64,000 bases of DNA from Botryosphaeria dothidea (GCA_011503125.2 WWBZ02000040.1:2046001-2110000), one strand, 5' to 3'. Shown: positions 1 to 14,061, counted from the stretch's first letter. The notes: a model not told the origin generated them from the letters alone. Program-made: numbers and translations.

Positions 1-609
1 CATGACGTTTGCCTATTCGAACCGTCAACATTCCAGCTCCCATCACAGCAATAATGTGGAGCAACATACTCCGAGCCAGAGGTAGACCTCTTCGGTAGGC
101 GGGATCTCGGCCTTTGCGTACAGAGTGTCATTGAGCTCGAAAGTCGTCTCAATGGGATCGGAGCCGGGCTACGAGATGTCAGCCATGGCGGCCCTCTCTG
201 CAGAGGCAGGGTGGATGGTGGGCACCTTTCTTGTCTTCAAGAAGCGGACGGTATCCAGGGTCTTCTGGATATCAGGGATCTTGTCCTTCAGACCGGCAGC
301 GCGACGCTGGGTGTTGACCTCCATGAACTGGTATTTCCTACGACAGGCTTGCGGTGAGCCAGGACGGCGGGAGCGTGGGAAGCGGGAGTATGGACGCACG
401 AGATCATCTCCTGGAAGCTCTTGAGGGTGGGCTCGACCTCGGCGCGTGAGGTGACATAGTCCTCGACCTTGTCGACGAAGGGCGCGTAGGGAATGCCGCG
501 CGGGTTGGTGGGAGCATCTTTGCTGGTGGAAGGTACGGCGGTTAGCTCTGTCGCGGGCGCGAAGATGGAGGAGGGGCAGGCACCTTGCTCCCTGAGCGGG
601 CGTGGCCAT
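1..609 (-). CDS. PAC10: Prefoldin subunit 3 (partial, runs off left edge)
   Basis: Prefoldin is a cytosolic hexamer that passes unfolded actin and tubulin to the CCT chaperonin; subunit 3 is one of its two alpha-type subunits. I rebuilt the gene by splicing: ATG at 607-609, exons 584-609, 400-522, 226-337, 70-168 and 1-12, with introns of 57-62 nt (523-583, 338-399, 169-225, 13-69). The spliced product begins MATPAQGASKDAPTNPRG. It contains the family hallmarks KYQFMEVNTQRRAAGLKDK, DIQKTLDTVRFLK, DPIETTFELND and AEIPPTEEVYLWLGANVM. The first part belongs to the N-terminal coiled coil and the later part to the beta-hairpin region. The C-terminal helix lies outside the window. The last intron leaves only 12 coding bases at the edge. 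Frame is kept across all four junctions, so the model is firm although no single long frame covers it. The gene lies downstream of the melanin PKS on the same strand and has no known link to it. Confidence 0.88.
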
Positions 610-1853
610 GGCTGCGTGGGGGAGGGGCGGCGTCGTCACTTTTCCGGTAGCAGCAGCAGCAGCGGCAGCAGCAGCTTCACCACGGAGTGTCGGCGCGCGG
701 GACAGCGGCGGGGCCGCCATCTTGCCTTGATGCCTGACATTCTCGCCTGCATGCCTCAGGCACCACAACGAAAACACAACCACTCCCGCTGCAACCAAGC
801 GGAGACCCCACCTCTGGGAAATCAAGGACCCAAGCCGGAATTTACACCACTTGCCCGCCTGGCGGCGTAACCACGTCGCCACCGCTGCATTTTGCGCCCG
901 TTCGCTTTTCGCAACACAAGATAGCGCCCACCGCAGCCGCTGACGCACCACGACGCCAATTGCCCACCCTCGCTCTCGTAAGCCGCACAGCTTTCTTATC
1001 TGGGCACAATTGCCATGCTGAAGTACCGGTTTCGCCGCTCCGGACACGGCCCCAAGCCGCGTGGAGTACCTCGTCGTTGTCTGCCTGAAGCGCTGGCTGC
1101 CAAAGCCATGAGACGGCATTGGCGCGGCAACAGCGGCGTCGAGCACACCAAATAAGCCCCGGAGATCGACGCGCCTGTTTTCCCGGATTGCGAAAGGGAA
1201 AAAATCGGCCATGCAAGCCTCCTTCCCAAGCCCAGCGAAGACGACACACTAGCATTCATCGGACTTCGGTGAGGAGGAACTCCGAAACACGGCGAAGAAG
1301 CCCCAGATGTCTTCGTTCGCGTCTAAATTGAAGGAGGATCGAAGGAATGAGAAAGTATTGATGTCGTTCATTTTCCCGAACAGGTTGTGCTACCTTCGTG
1401 TCAGAGATCTGAAGCCAGCCTCGAAATGTGACAAGGAGCAAGGATCGAGGATCGGGGATGTGTGTTCCCCAGTTGCGGCAGGTGCTCCCTGCATTGCCTC
1501 CGAACCTACATGCACCAGAGTCCGGGGATCGAAAGAGGTTCCTGAATCGAATCGAATTGTAATTATCTACATCGCTAGGAGATTTCGAAGCCTCGATGCA
1601 AGTGTTGCTTAACCATGATAGAGAAAATAAAGACTTTCGCGTCGCACAATTTGCCGTCCCATAATCAACCATGAAAATGTAGCCGTCTAAAAAGAAACCC
1701 AACCCCTTAGACAAAAGAGACAATCGTAATGTCGTCAGACCAAGGAAATGATATGCCCGCCAAGCCAAACGCCTTATGCCGCCAAAAGAGAAAACACTCT
1801 AAAACATCAGTTGAATGTATCAAAATGGAAGACGAAAGTTTTTTTTCACTTGC
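610..1853. other. Intergenic: prefoldin upstream region and PKS 3' flank
   Basis: This stretch separates the prefoldin start codon (minus strand) from the PKS stop codon (minus strand). Overlapping open frames occur on both strands, but none resembles a known family and none joins to a neighbour by splicing. The part next to 1853 is A/T-rich, as expected for the PKS 3' UTR. I see no other feature. Confidence 0.6.
649..675. repeat. CAG/GCAGCA triplet tract upstream of prefoldin
   Basis: A short imperfect CAG-rich triplet run lies 40-66 bp upstream of the prefoldin ATG, so it is probably in the 5' UTR or promoter. It is a simple low-complexity repeat with no evidence of function. Confidence 0.6.
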
Positions 1854-4800
1854 TCAGAGGCTCATGCCCTCCCTGATCAACTCGCCCAGCTTTTGCGCCT
1901 GTGAGACTATGTCAATCATTGTCTGTTGTGGCGATCAGGATGAGTAGCAACTTACATATGGGTCCTTCATCATCGTGAAGTGATTGCCACTCATGACACC
2001 AAACTTCATCCTGTCCTTGGGGATGATCTTGCCCCAGCCGTTGTCACCGAACTCGGTGCGATTGTTCAGGAGCCATGTCATTGGTGCCGGGTCCTCCTCC
2101 TCTCCGGGCGGCGGGCGAGGGTCGCTGGGGTCACCGCAGACACCGTCGGTACACCAGATAGCATATGTCTCCGGTGCCGTGTCTTGCGGCATTGGCACCG
2201 GCTCGTACTCCTTTAGCGCCTTGATCGAGGCAGCGAAGTGAGGAAGGAGCCAGCCGGGAGTACCGCCGGGCCTACCGGTGCCGAGAAGTCCAATCGAGTC
2301 GAAGAAGTGGTGAAGACGGGCAGGAAGGGGAGCCAGCTCGACTGGGCAAGGCGAGTCGAGTAGCAGCAGCCTCTCAACCTTTTCTCCATCAGCAAGAAGC
2401 TGCTGGCACACCTCGTAGGCAATAACACCGCCAGCAGACCAGCCGCCAATGTAGTATGGGCCTTCAGGTTGACGGCGCTTCATCTCGTTGAGATAGAGCC
2501 GGCTGACAGCCTCGATGCCACAATCGAACTTCTCCGGGCACTTCATAAACGGACAGTTCAATCCATACACGGCAAGGTCGGGCGACAGGTTGGGAATCGA
2601 GATGTAGGACGTGGCCGAGCCCGACCCGTCAGGCAGGAAGAAGAGCTTCTTCGTAGCAATCTTGGCGTTGCCCTGAAGGAGAACCGAGTTGGCCGGAGGA
2701 AGCTTCGAGACATCAATGGTCGAGCCAAGCTTCTTGTTCACCTCAGTGAGCTGTGGTGTCTTTGAAGGCTTGGGCTTGGGAGCAGTCTTGTTCTCAACCT
2801 TGGCCTCAATCTTCACTTTCTCCTGCGGCTTGGGCCTCATTCCGAGAGCATTCTCGATGTCTTCAATCGTGGCGTTAGTAACCAGGAAGGTCGACGGAAC
2901 GTCTACACCGGTCTGCTCACGTAGAGCACCGAGGATGGTGAGGCTCATGAGCGAATCCATGCCGAGCTCGGCCAGGTCGGCCAGGTCGCCAATCTCGGTA
3001 GGAGGGACACCCATCTCGTCCGAAATAATCTGACGAGCCACGCTGATCTGGCCAGACACCTCGCGAGTTTCCTTGACCGAGACCTCGACGTATTCATCCT
3101 TACCACTCACGCTAGGAGCAGAGCTCGTCGCGGAGCTGGGGTCAGTGTCCGAGTCGTCATCCTCGGGAGTCCGAAGCTCAGAAGCATCCGACTCAGTCGA
3201 GTCCTCAGAGTCGACGAGAGGAGCTCCGCCATCGTACTGAGCGAAGAACTTCCTCATCTGGCCAACCGTAGGATAGTCAGTAAAGAGGGTCGAGCTGATG
3301 TCCAGATCAAGATCCTCGCGGAACTTGGCAGATATTGTGAGGGACATCAGGGAGTCAACGCCCATGTTCTCGAACGCAGCCTCGTCCACAAGCTCAGACA
3401 TGTCCAGATCACACTCTTCGGCGATTATCTTCATCACGCGAGTGGTGATGACGTTGCCAGAGGACTTGGGTGTGGAAACCTTAACCGTCTTCTTGGCCTT
3501 GGTTCCGGTGACAGTCTTGGCCACGGGCTTAGTGGCAGCGGCGACGGGTGCTTTCGCAGGAGCAGATGCGATAGTCCTAGCAGGCGCAGAACCGGCTTTC
3601 TTTGGGGGAGGCATCATCACGTTCATCGCGCGACGAGGAATGTTCTGGAACTTCAAGCCAGTAACGAGGCCGACAACCTCATCGCCGTCGAAGATGTAGA
3701 CATCACCCTGCGAGATGTTTCCAGGAGCGGGCTGCATACGGACGTAGTTGCGGTACTTCTTGTCCAGCGAAAGCTGCTTGGAGAACTTGACCGACTTCCA
3801 GCCGTGAGAGATGTAGACGCTGTTCTCCGAATCGACGAGGTCCGACGCGTTGACGATGAAGCCGGATAGATGGCAGCAGCTGTCGATCCAGTAAGGAGCC
3901 ATAAAGAAGTTGCCATCCTCAGGCTTAGTCTGGAACTGGAGCGAAGCAGTGGCTTCGGTCTGCTTGCCATCAAGAATGACCTCTTCCATGCTTCGGTAGG
4001 AAGGAGCATAGTCAACCAGAGCCTTGAACAGCTTGTAAGCCATACCCCGGAGGACCTTGTGGGCCCGGCCGGTCTCGAGCTTCTGCTTGAGAAGGTCAAT
4101 TTGAGTCTGGACCATGAACGAGGTGCGCTGCCACTCTTCCTTCCAGGCATCCAGGTCCTCGTAGATGACACTGCCAGTAGCGTGCTCCTGGATAGTCTTG
4201 CCCTCAGAAGTGACACTGTTGAACTTGAGCGAGACCTCTTTCTGCTCCATGTCGACCTCTGCAATAAGGTGGATCAATTGACCCTCCGGGGGAGGAGGCA
4301 CCTTGGCGATCAGAGTCTTGAAAACCTCCATCTTGCAGAAGTTGTAGCCAACAGGGGCTGCGCCCGGACGCAATTGCTTGTATAGGTAGTCCGCAGCGGT
4401 CATTCCCATGTCAGCGTACAGGGAGGAGGGGCAGAGAGGGTTCTCGTTCACCATGTGGCCAGTGACGCACTTGTGAAGAGTGGGCTCAGCGAGGTCAGTC
4501 TCAAACACGACCTTGCCCGAGTTGGCGTGGAGCTCCTCCTTGATGATGCGCTGGCAGGAAGTAGTGGAGAACTTGGACTTCGGCGGCTCGGCGGCCTTGG
4601 GAGCTTCGATGAGAGCCGGAGCCTCGCCCTTGGTGAGGGTCCAGTTGTTGTGGTAGTCTAGCCAGTAGCGCTTGTTATCGAAGCTGTACGTGGGGAGAAG
4701 TAGAAGCTGGTGAGCATCGTTGAACTCGCGATGGTACTCATTGAAGTCGATGGGAACGCCAGCAGTGTACAGGGTGCACAAACTAGAAGTCAGAGTCTTC

Positions 4801-7800
4801 CAAGGGTCCTCGTTTCTGCGCAGGGAAGGTGCAGTAATTGGTGAGCCATTGAGCGATGACTTGACCATGCCGGAGCAGACCGGATGAGCACCGATCTCGA
4901 CCCAGGCAGTCTTCTCATCAAAGACCTTCTCATCCTCGGCGGTAGACAGAGCAGACCAGAAGTTGACTGTCTCGCGAGCATGCCTTGCGAGGTAGTCGGG
5001 CCCAATGATACCACCCTCACGAATGACGTCTCCGGTAAGAGGGGACAGGACGGGCACAGTCGGCTTGTGGAAAGTGACTGATGAAGCCACAGTCTTGAAC
5101 GACTCCAAAATAGGCTCGACCTGAGCAGAGTGGAACGCAAAAGGAACCTTCAGCTTGGTAGCCTTGAAGCCCTGAGCGCCAAGCGTCTCGTTGGCAGCGT
5201 CAACGACTTCAGTTGTACCGCACAGAACTGTTTCCTCCGGTCCGTTGATGCAGGCAATCTCTGTCATCTTGGCTCCCAGCACATCCGAGATGGACTCAAC
5301 GCTGCCCTTAACGGCGAGCATGCCGTGAGTATACTCAGTGCAGTCAGCAACAAGGAGCTGCGCCCTACGGCCAACCAAAAGGATCATGTCTGCAGCAGAC
5401 AGAACACCGGCGACGTGCAGGGCAGCGTACTCGCCAAGGCTATGGCCAATGACGGTCACGGGCTTGACGCCCCAAGCAGACCACATGCGGGCAAGAGCAA
5501 CCTGGATGCAGGACATGCCGAGCTGGACCACCACCGGTGACAGCGTGGCGACATCAGTGCCATTCAGGAGAGGGATGAACGAAGGCAGTCCCTGGATGTG
5601 AGCAAGGTTGTCGAGCTGATCGATGTCAGCCTTGAAGGACGGCAGATCTTGGTACAGCTTCTGTCCCAGCGCAGTGTACTGCGAACCCTGGCCAGTGAAG
5701 GCGAAAGCGGTCTTGGTGGCCACCATGGCAATGGGGCTGTAGGAGTCCTTGAGCTGAGCCTTGAGCGCATCCTTGACCTTGGAAATTTCCGAGACGGCAA
5801 CAGCCACACGGTAATTGTGTTGGATGCGGCGAGCAGTTGCCGTGTATGACAGACTCGGCAAAGTGGTCTCAGGGTTCTCGCCAAGGAAGTCGATGACGTT
5901 CTGAATATTCCTCTTGAGCGAAGCAATGGAACGCGCCGAGATAGTGACGATCTGGGAGCCACGAGGGTCCTGGACAGCAGGCGCTTCCCTCAGAGGACCA
6001 TCCTCGAGGATGATGGCGGTGTTGCCACCAGCAGCGCTGAAGTTGTTCAGGAACACCTTCCTTGGCTCCGCACCCTTCCTTGGCCAAGCGACCTGCTTCT
6101 GCTCAATGTGGACGTTCCGCTGAAGCAAGTCCTTGGGGAAAGTCTTATTCATGACTCCCTTGATACCAACATTGGCAGGGATGGCGTTCTTCTGCATCAT
6201 CATCATGACCTTGATCAACGAGTTGATGCCGGAAGCGGCCTCTCCGTGGCCGATGTTGGCCTTGACGGCGCCCAGATGAAGAGTCTCCTCGGGTTTGCGC
6301 TGGCGATGGCGGGGAGCGAAGACATTGGTGACCGACGTCATCTCAATGCCATCGCCCGCCTGAGTACCAGTACCGTGCATCTCAACGTAGCTGACATCAT
6401 GGGCATCGACACCAGCGTTGGCAAGAACCCTCTTGTACAAGAACTCTTGAGCACCAGCGTGAGGGTGAGTGATGGAAACGGCCTCAGCCGAGTGGTTTGT
6501 GGCAGCGCCAAGGATGCACCCAAGAATGTGGTCGTTGTCGGCAACCGCATCCTCATAGCGCTTGAGAATGACAGTGCCGCAGCCATCGCCACGGCAGTAA
6601 CCATCAGCGTCGTTGTCATAAGTCTTGCAGGATCCAGTCTTGGAGAGGAACTGGCCCTTGCTGAGGCCGGCGAAAATGTCGGGGTTGGTGAGCACGTTCA
6701 GGCCACCGGCGCATGCCGTATCGCAGTCGCCAGCCCATAGCGAAGTGCAGGCCAGCTGGATGGCCGCCAAACTAGACGAGCAGGCGGTGTCGATGCTGTA
6801 CGACGGGCCCGAGAACTTGAAGTAATAATTGATGCGTCCGGGAGCGAACGCACGGACACCACCGGTGATGAAGTAGGTGTCCACGTTCTCGGCCGCATTG
6901 ATCTCACGCCAGTCGTCAGAAGTCTGACCGTAGAAGGTGCCGATGCGGTGAAGCTTGGTTGAGGGAGTGCGGTTGGGCACGTAACCCGACATCTCCAGTG
7001 CCTCGTAGGCAGTGGTCAGCGCCAGACGACCCATGGGATCGGTCTGTGCGGCTTCACGGGGAGACATGTTGAAGAAGCGGGGGTCGAACAGACCCGGCTC
7101 ATCGATGAAGCAGCCATAGGGCGTGTGGCTCTTGTTCTTGCCCTTGCCGGAGGGATCGCAATGCGCCTGGGCATCGAAACGATCGGAAGGAACCTCGCGA
7201 TGGACGTCGAGTCCAGCCTCAAGGAGCTCCCAGAGTTTCTCGGCGTTGGCAGCGCCAGGGAACCGGCCGGACATGCCGACAATGGCAATCTTGTCATTTT
7301 GCGTCCGGCCCGTGCCGGTCTCGGTGGGCCGGGCCCAAGATGAGTGGTCGCGGCCGGTGATGGCGGTCTGGCCGCCAGCCCTAAGTGCGGAAACCAGGCT
7401 GTTGGCGACGTTCGTCACACCCACCGCCGTGACCGAGCACTCCGATTTGCTGAATGCAGTCACTTGCGACACAACCTCCTCCAGCAACCGGTCCCACCTC
7501 ACGGGTTCCTGCAGGATCTCGCCCAGCGCGAGCTGGAAAAGTTCGAACGTGTTCGTGGCAGTGTGGCATTGCCCAGTCACCGAAGAGTGGACAAGGCAGC
7601 CGGGGCGGTATTGCGACAGGAGTTCGCGCGCCCCAGCATCCAGGATGGTGTCGATGTCGGCCTGGCTGTGGAGGTGAGCCGCGTGGTACGGGGCGTACAC
7701 AGGGATCGGCACGCGCGTGTTGTTCTTCACAGCTTCACTCTCCGCGAAGAAACGCTTCGTAGTCGCGGGCGGTCCGCTGATGGTGATTGCCATCACGCTG

Positions 7801-8459
7801 ACTGCGCTGACCCATGCCTGGCTCGAAAGTGCGATACCCTTCTCTTGGTGGAAGTCGGCGAGAGCCATCTTCGCCGATTCTTCAGAGATACCCGCCACGA
7901 TAGTAGACCAGCTCTGTGGCCCCTCCTCAGCCCGCTCCAAGGCATCCTTGACATTTGCAACCGTCGCTCCGGTCCTGAAGGCGATGCGGACGGCTTCGAT
8001 GCCAAGGGCCAGGAGGTCGCTGAGCGTCTTTGCTGATGCAACGGCAGCAGCAGCAAGAAGACCGGTGCAAAGACCGAGAGCACGCGTGTTGCTGAGAGAA
8101 GGAAGCTCGTTAGGATTCTCGCCAAAGTACCTGTCCAGTGTCAGCAAAAGCAATGGGGATATCAAGCATGGCATTCCTCACCCTATGAAGTGGGACAGCT
8201 GTGCGAGGGTGACGAGAGAGCTCTCGATTTGAGGAATCCTCAAACCCTTCTCGTAGTAGGCTTCGATCAGCGAGGAGACGGAAAGGAAGTCCGGTATGCT
8301 TTCGCGTTGTGACCGGGGCAAGTGCTTGATCTCATTTCTGAGAGCTACACTCGCGCGTTCCAAGAAGGTGGAAAGTAAAGCATTGTCTTTCCGTAGGACA
8401 GCCTTCCTCAGGAGAGGGTACTGGTCGGCCGTCTGGTCGCCGAAGATAAGGATGTTCAT
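1854..8459 (-). CDS. PKS1: Non-reducing polyketide synthase for DHN melanin (tetrahydroxynaphthalene synthase)
   Basis: Iterative type I PKS expected to make 1,3,6,8-tetrahydroxynaphthalene, the first intermediate of DHN melanin. Exons are 8182-8459, 1956-8130 and 1854-1898; introns of 51 and 57 nt both keep frame, giving 2165 residues, normal for PKS18/ALM-type enzymes. Domain order: N-terminal SAT spanning the first intron (GLCTG near residue 112); KS with active Cys about 543 (DTACSSS); AT with Ser about 990 (GHSLGEYAA); product template with His about 1318 and Asp about 1509; two ACPs with phosphopantetheine Ser about 1686 (GVDSLMSLT) and about 1819 (GMDSLMSLT); C-terminal thioesterase/Claisen cyclase with Ser about 1991 (GWSAGG) and a late His (GNHFTMM). 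No KR, DH, ER or methyltransferase is seen, so the type is non-reducing. The last exon adds only 14 residues after the splice and ends in TGA. The start was chosen because it opens the SAT domain and yields the usual length. The melanin product is inferred from architecture plus the linked CMR1-like and reductase genes. Confidence 0.95.
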
Positions 8460-8511
8460 GGTTGTAGACCTCGGATTAGGATTAGAGCGAAGGTCTAGGG
8501 AAGAAGTCCAG

Positions 8512-8518
8512 TTATAAA
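8512..8518 (-). promoter_or_regulatory. TATA-like box upstream of PKS
   Basis: On the minus strand this reads TTTATAA, 53 bp before the PKS ATG. It is a plausible core promoter element, but short enough to occur by chance. The transcription start is not known. Confidence 0.35.
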
Positions 8519-9913
8519 GTTGCGACGGCGCTGGGTGGAGGCGGGCCCTGTCGAGTATATCTGGGCGGTAGCAGAGGATTGGATGATCAGCCAGTCATAG
8601 GAAGAAAAAGAAGTGGTCCTCTAAAGCGAAGGGTATTAGGGTTGGATCGAAAAGTAAATGGGGGGGTTTGTCTATGGAGCCACTCAAGGGCGCTGGAGCA
8701 TGTCCTTAAGTATGGTGCATCGGGAGAACTTGGCTTTAATATTGGCAGGCGGGTCGATTCAAATCTTGATCAGTCAGAAAGTGAGCTTGGGTTGTGGCCT
8801 GTGGCGATGACACGGCTAGTCCGTCCGGCCGTCAGTGGCATCAAGGATGCCGGAGACGCACAGTCAGGTCTTTGACGTGAGGAACAGTAGGCCTGCCGCG
8901 GCATCCTCCTGGTTGGAGCGAAACTAGGATGGTGGCGTGCATTGCTGGTAAGCAATGTCACTATTGTTAGCATCCTGAGATCAGACTGGTAGAGGCTGGA
9001 GGTGAAGGTGCCGTCACGACCTCTCGGACATTGACAGGGGTTACGGCTCTCCTCCCTCCGGGTCCTAACGATGTCCCACCGTCTGTGCTGTCAGCCAGCG
9101 TTCCAAAACAGACAGAGGTGTTCGCTTGCAGCTCTATCCTAGCTCTTGCAGGCATTGGGCGCATGGCAAAATCCAAGATCAAACTCCGTCGAGCAGTCAT
9201 GGGCTCGGCGAGCCGAGCTGCAGCGCAGTACGGTGTTTTCGTGCAAAGTACCCGGCCGGCCATGTCGTTACACGTGCAAATACAGCGCACGCCAGACTGC
9301 TGGCGACGTCAACGGCTGGCGAGCAGCAGTAGCAGAGCAGCAGATTGCTCCAGCGCATGACGATTGAGCAGTCCATGTCTCTGTAGCTCTTGCCGCCGCA
9401 GAGGCAGGCATGCCCAGCACCGCGCCCGGGAACGCGCAGAGCACCCGCACAGGCGGGACAGCTTGCAGCACCGCGCGCAACGAGTGCCATGGAGGGCGGT
9501 GGATACAGAGTCGAGGCCTTATCGCGGTGTAGTAGATCTCGCGGCGGAGCAGGCAGAGGCGGAAAGCTCGAGCCCTACACGCCTCTCAGAGCCGCAGGCT
9601 GACGTCCAGCGCGGATCCGCGCCGAATGGGTGAGGTGAGGTGCCCAAATAGACGTAGCCCCGGCCCGCAGGCATGGATGATCGGAAGGCCGGGGGGTCTC
9701 AACGGAGCGAGGGGAGAGACTAAGCGAGACACTGGCGGCGGCTGCACAGCTTCTCACGTCGTCATAGTCACCCCGGCCTGCAGTCTGGCACATCCTCAGG
9801 CGCCGACCCTCGCCGCCAATCGTCCGCAGTCTGCTCCCCAGATGGCAATCATGATCGTCGACAGCGCTAGACGGCCGGAGTCCGGCGGCGCCATGGCGAT
9901 CGATCTAGCAGCA

Positions 9914-9919
9914 TATAAA
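9914..9919 (+). promoter_or_regulatory. Isolated TATAAA in the spacer
   Basis: A perfect TATAAA lies in GC-rich surroundings, with no convincing reading frame downstream. It could serve a non-coding transcript or be chance. Confidence 0.2.
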
Positions 9920-12900
9920 CACGACGGCCGACGATGCAGGCGGGCGCGATAGGAGCAACTCCACGGCGGTGTCGAGAGCTCGCTGCCCTAGCCCCCAATC
10001 GGCGGGGGGTGATACACGGTGCCAGCTCTGAAACGTTTGCGCTGGCAGCCATAGTCAGACGCTTGACAGGACCCGTGCCTATTTGGGACACCGTGCTGGA
10101 GCTGCTAAGCAAGCCGACTCGCTCGCTCGAGCGGGAGCAGGGCTCGCTGCATGGGCAGGTCGACGGAGAGCCGTTTCTAGACCGCAGGGTGAATACGAAG
10201 GGTCCAGTGGTCGAGCACACGTCCGGATACGTGCCCCCAGCGCCGCGGCGGGCGGCAGCGGGCAGGCGGCGGGCAGGCGCGGGTGCCGGAGCGTCGTCGT
10301 CGTCGTCGCCACCACATGCTGGGCGTTGCGAGGCGTTGCGAGGCATCGCGAAGGTGTCGAGAGCGTCTCTGGGGCGCGTCGAGGCAGGGCAGCGGCGGGC
10401 GATCACTGGGTGTCGTCCCAGCGCACTCCTAAAGCGGCAAGCGAAGCGAGTGCGGACGGCCCCATAAAGTCCGATGTCGAACGCATGCCGCAACGATCCT
10501 CCTCACGTCTCGCTGCTCACAGCCTCTCCGCGCTCACTGACCCAGCCCCAGCCCCAGCGCCCAGGGCCGCCGCTGACCTCCACCCTGGTTGTGCGCCCGC
10601 TCCATGGTGACACCGCCGCGGACGTCACTGTGTCAATGTCTGGGTAACTCTTGAAGATTGCTCTTCCCCAGCCCAGTCCGATGCGCCACACTCGCCCGTC
10701 TCAGAGCTGACGGATCGGCGTATCCGCCTGCACCAAGCTGACCACATGTAGGCACCAGCCCGTCACCGCACCCCCGGGTTCTGTTAAGGCTGTGAGCCTC
10801 CAGGTCTGGCCGCTGCACATCGCTTCGGCTGACTCGGCTCTGCTCGAGATATCTGCGACTTTATCGCCATCCCGAGCCTCGCGGACGAAATTCGCGCGTT
10901 TCTCTCGAGTCACCCCATTTCCATCGATGCCTCCACTCTCAAAGTCAGCCCCTTTGGCCCCATCTGAAGGATTGCCGCATCCTTCGCCCGGGCCCGAGTA
11001 TCAACTTCCAACTGCCGGCCCGTGGAACCTCTTTCTCGACCTTCACGTGTCCGCCGGTTCACTCCGGCCGCTGCATTTCGGGCTTGTCAACGGCCAAGCC
11101 CCGTTCTCGTCCAGTGAAAGTGCTCCGCTCGCAGAAAATGCATCTCAATATTGCTCATTGGACCTTTCTTCCGACTCGGAGCAGCATGAAGAATACCACA
11201 GCTTGACAAATTCCCAACGCCCGTCTCCACTTTGACTTCAGCTTCCCAGTGCGCCTACTGCAGCCAATGAACCCGGTGCACTTCGGACGTCCGCAGAGCT
11301 ACATCTACATGCAGAATCTTTGAACCGGCCATGTCTTCGTGACCACGTTTCGGCAACCTCCTGTCTGCACCAACGACAGGACCTACGCGGCGCACAGCAG
11401 AGTGCATCTGCGCCTGGCCTGTCGGTTGGCTTTCCCACGTGTCCGAAGGTCCCACAACTGAAAAGAACTCCACGTCGGAGATCTGAGACGTCCCCGAAAG
11501 GCGTTGGATGTGTCGTGAAACTTTATTACTCTTTCGAGGAATTCTTCCGTCAGTGCATAGTGTCATTTTCGAAATTCACTCACGGTCGAGCACCACATCC
11601 AATGATCAGCAATCGCTGGGCATCAAAGCCGTGCTGATCAATCTGCCGGCAAATGCTATTGAGCACATGTGAAGTCCTAAGGCAGCCTATCCCTCGGCCT
11701 GCAGCACCGTCGTACGGCGCTAAATGCATTTCACAGCGTTCGCTTTCACATCGACCCAGTAGCGCATTGGCCCTGACATGCTCTCCTGTCAACCATACAA
11801 GGGCTGGGTCAAGCTCTCAGTTCGCCTCATGATTGCAACATATTCCCGAAATACAGCTCTCGCCCAGCTTACCTACAGCGGGCCGAAAGCGTCCAAGGCT
11901 GCAATCCTGAAGCTGACAGCCTTAGTTGCTGTGCCTGCCCACAGTGGCCGTGAAATCGCCGCAAGAAGAGTATGATGAAGCATCAGAGGATTCGCCCTGC
12001 AGCAAGGCCTATCCAACGGCTTTCCGTGTCTCGGACACTGCCTCTACCTCAAATGGGGCGGTCAGGGACTATTTCGAATCCAGAGATAAGGACCTCAGAT
12101 CACAGGGGCCCCGCACTTGCATAGCCGTGGGCTGACGGACTTTGATGGTGTGTGTTGGGAGAACTCCGCCAGTCGAAATCATTCTCTTCCGCCACACAAA
12201 CAACTACGGCCTTTCCGACTTGACCAACACACTCAGCCCATCAGAACTCTATGCAGTGATGTCAGTTGCGCCTGTGAGCCTTAAGTCCGACGCCGAGCTG
12301 TGCTGATTCTACTTATCTTGAAGTGTATTGGTCCGCTAAGAAAAGCCAGGTCCTGCTTAGTGAGGCAGACGTAATACTTCACCATCTCCGCGCCATGCAA
12401 CGGAACCACCACGGGTACCCGTTGAACCACGAAACGTGCTGCTATTGGAGGTTTTCTCTGACTCAACAGTCCTCGAAGTAGTACCCTCCCTTTTCTGTGC
12501 CAGGTTGAAGTTGGGGGACCAGAGCACTTCGGGTTCAATCAACGTAGGTGACTTGTGCGACGACACTTGCCCTTTCACTTTGAATCAGTCCGTCTATTTC
12601 CTCAGGTGTTTCTTTTTCCCGACGTGCTGCAGTGGGGCCCCGTACATGTGACCCCAAGAGGAATGTCGGATCTGCGTGTTGATATCGAGGACTCGTTAGG
12701 CCTCAAGCACCGTGTCACGGAAGATTTATTTCTTTTCTTGAGAGAAAGCATATCGGAGGGATAAACTGCCATTTTCTGGACTCTGTGTACATTTCATGTT
12801 CGTCTTTGGCCATTGAGTATCGTCTCGCTCCCGGCATGCACACCCTCCTTCCAAGACACTGTACCTGGTCATTGCTCGATGAAGTCCTTGAATTTTGTCT

Positions 12901-14061
12901 ACAGTACTGCCACGCTCCCAGCCTTCACTGCATCATAATACCACCACCACATTCTTGTTTAAGTAGGAGACTCTATCTGCGTCATATCTTTGTTGGAGAT
13001 CTGAGATATTTGTTGGGCCACGTAGAGGAGTTTGAATTTATCGGATTGGATGAAGCTCACCGAGAACAGGATTACACAGCTCCCGCAGGCTTCCGCCATC
13101 GTCCTGCCTCCAGCATGGCTACAAAGAGACATGTTGTTAATGTCTGCCTATCAATGTCGGTCTCGTCCTCAACAAGGCTTCAAGGCCTCTCTTCTCACTG
13201 AGGGGGCTCACTGCATATGATCGTACGATATCACAGAGACGCGTGTACTGAAGCGCTGAGTGTCTACGGATGATGAAGCAGAAGTAGCTGTAGGTGAAAT
13301 GGAAAAGGGAAACTTGACCGATGTTGGAGCTCTCGATCACGCCGCCTTCCACCGCCATTGGTTGCTGGCAGAAGCCATTGATCATGACATCCACTGACCT
13401 GGTTGAGGGTTAGCCCTCTTGGAAACTGTTACTCGTTACGAATTGCAGCAATAGCACCACCACCGTATGATTCGCAGTTGGAAGAGAGAAAAGCAATCAC
13501 ATCACCGTTAATAGACTTCAACCTAGCGATCGACTACTAGAAACGAATTACAAAAGCAAATGCGATTACTACAATGTAAGTGCAGACTACGTCTCAACTA
13601 GGAGCTCGTCGCGTGACTGCTGACAGGACCTCAAAAAGCTCCTTCCGGGGATGATCTCTGCTCTCTCACTTGGCTCTGCTGGCTTTCGATAGACTGCTTC
13701 CCACAGTTCTTCCAAAGAGGCCAGTTCAGTGGTGATTCATCAACTGAAGGTGTCCGGAGCAAGTCCACCAATGGGTGAGAGACGCTGGAGGTACGCCCTG
13801 CCGGTCGGGAACCCCTCAAAACCGTCCGAAGTTGTCCGGATATTCGTGGAACACCACAGCTGTCCACAAGGCGTCAACAAGGCAACGCCAATAGACGTCC
13901 AAGCGGCGAGCTCATCTATATGGTTGTCTTCCTCGACGCCTCCGGTATCCCATTAACCCCTGTTTGACCATCTATCTTCGGAAGACTCAAGAGTTTCGGC
14001 TTCTTGGAGGGCTTCGAGACCCCACAAGTAGATGGTCTCGTTTGTCGCGTGTACAAATAAA

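Noticed and set aside
169..1212. 347-codon minus-strand frame near the left edge
   Set aside because: Only its last part (KYQFMEVN and on) is real, and that belongs to a spliced prefoldin exon; the rest runs through introns and upstream DNA.
10792..11235. 147-codon plus-strand frame ending in an acidic Ser-rich segment
   Set aside because: The C-terminal part looks slightly protein-like, but there is no similarity, no start context and no neighbour support.
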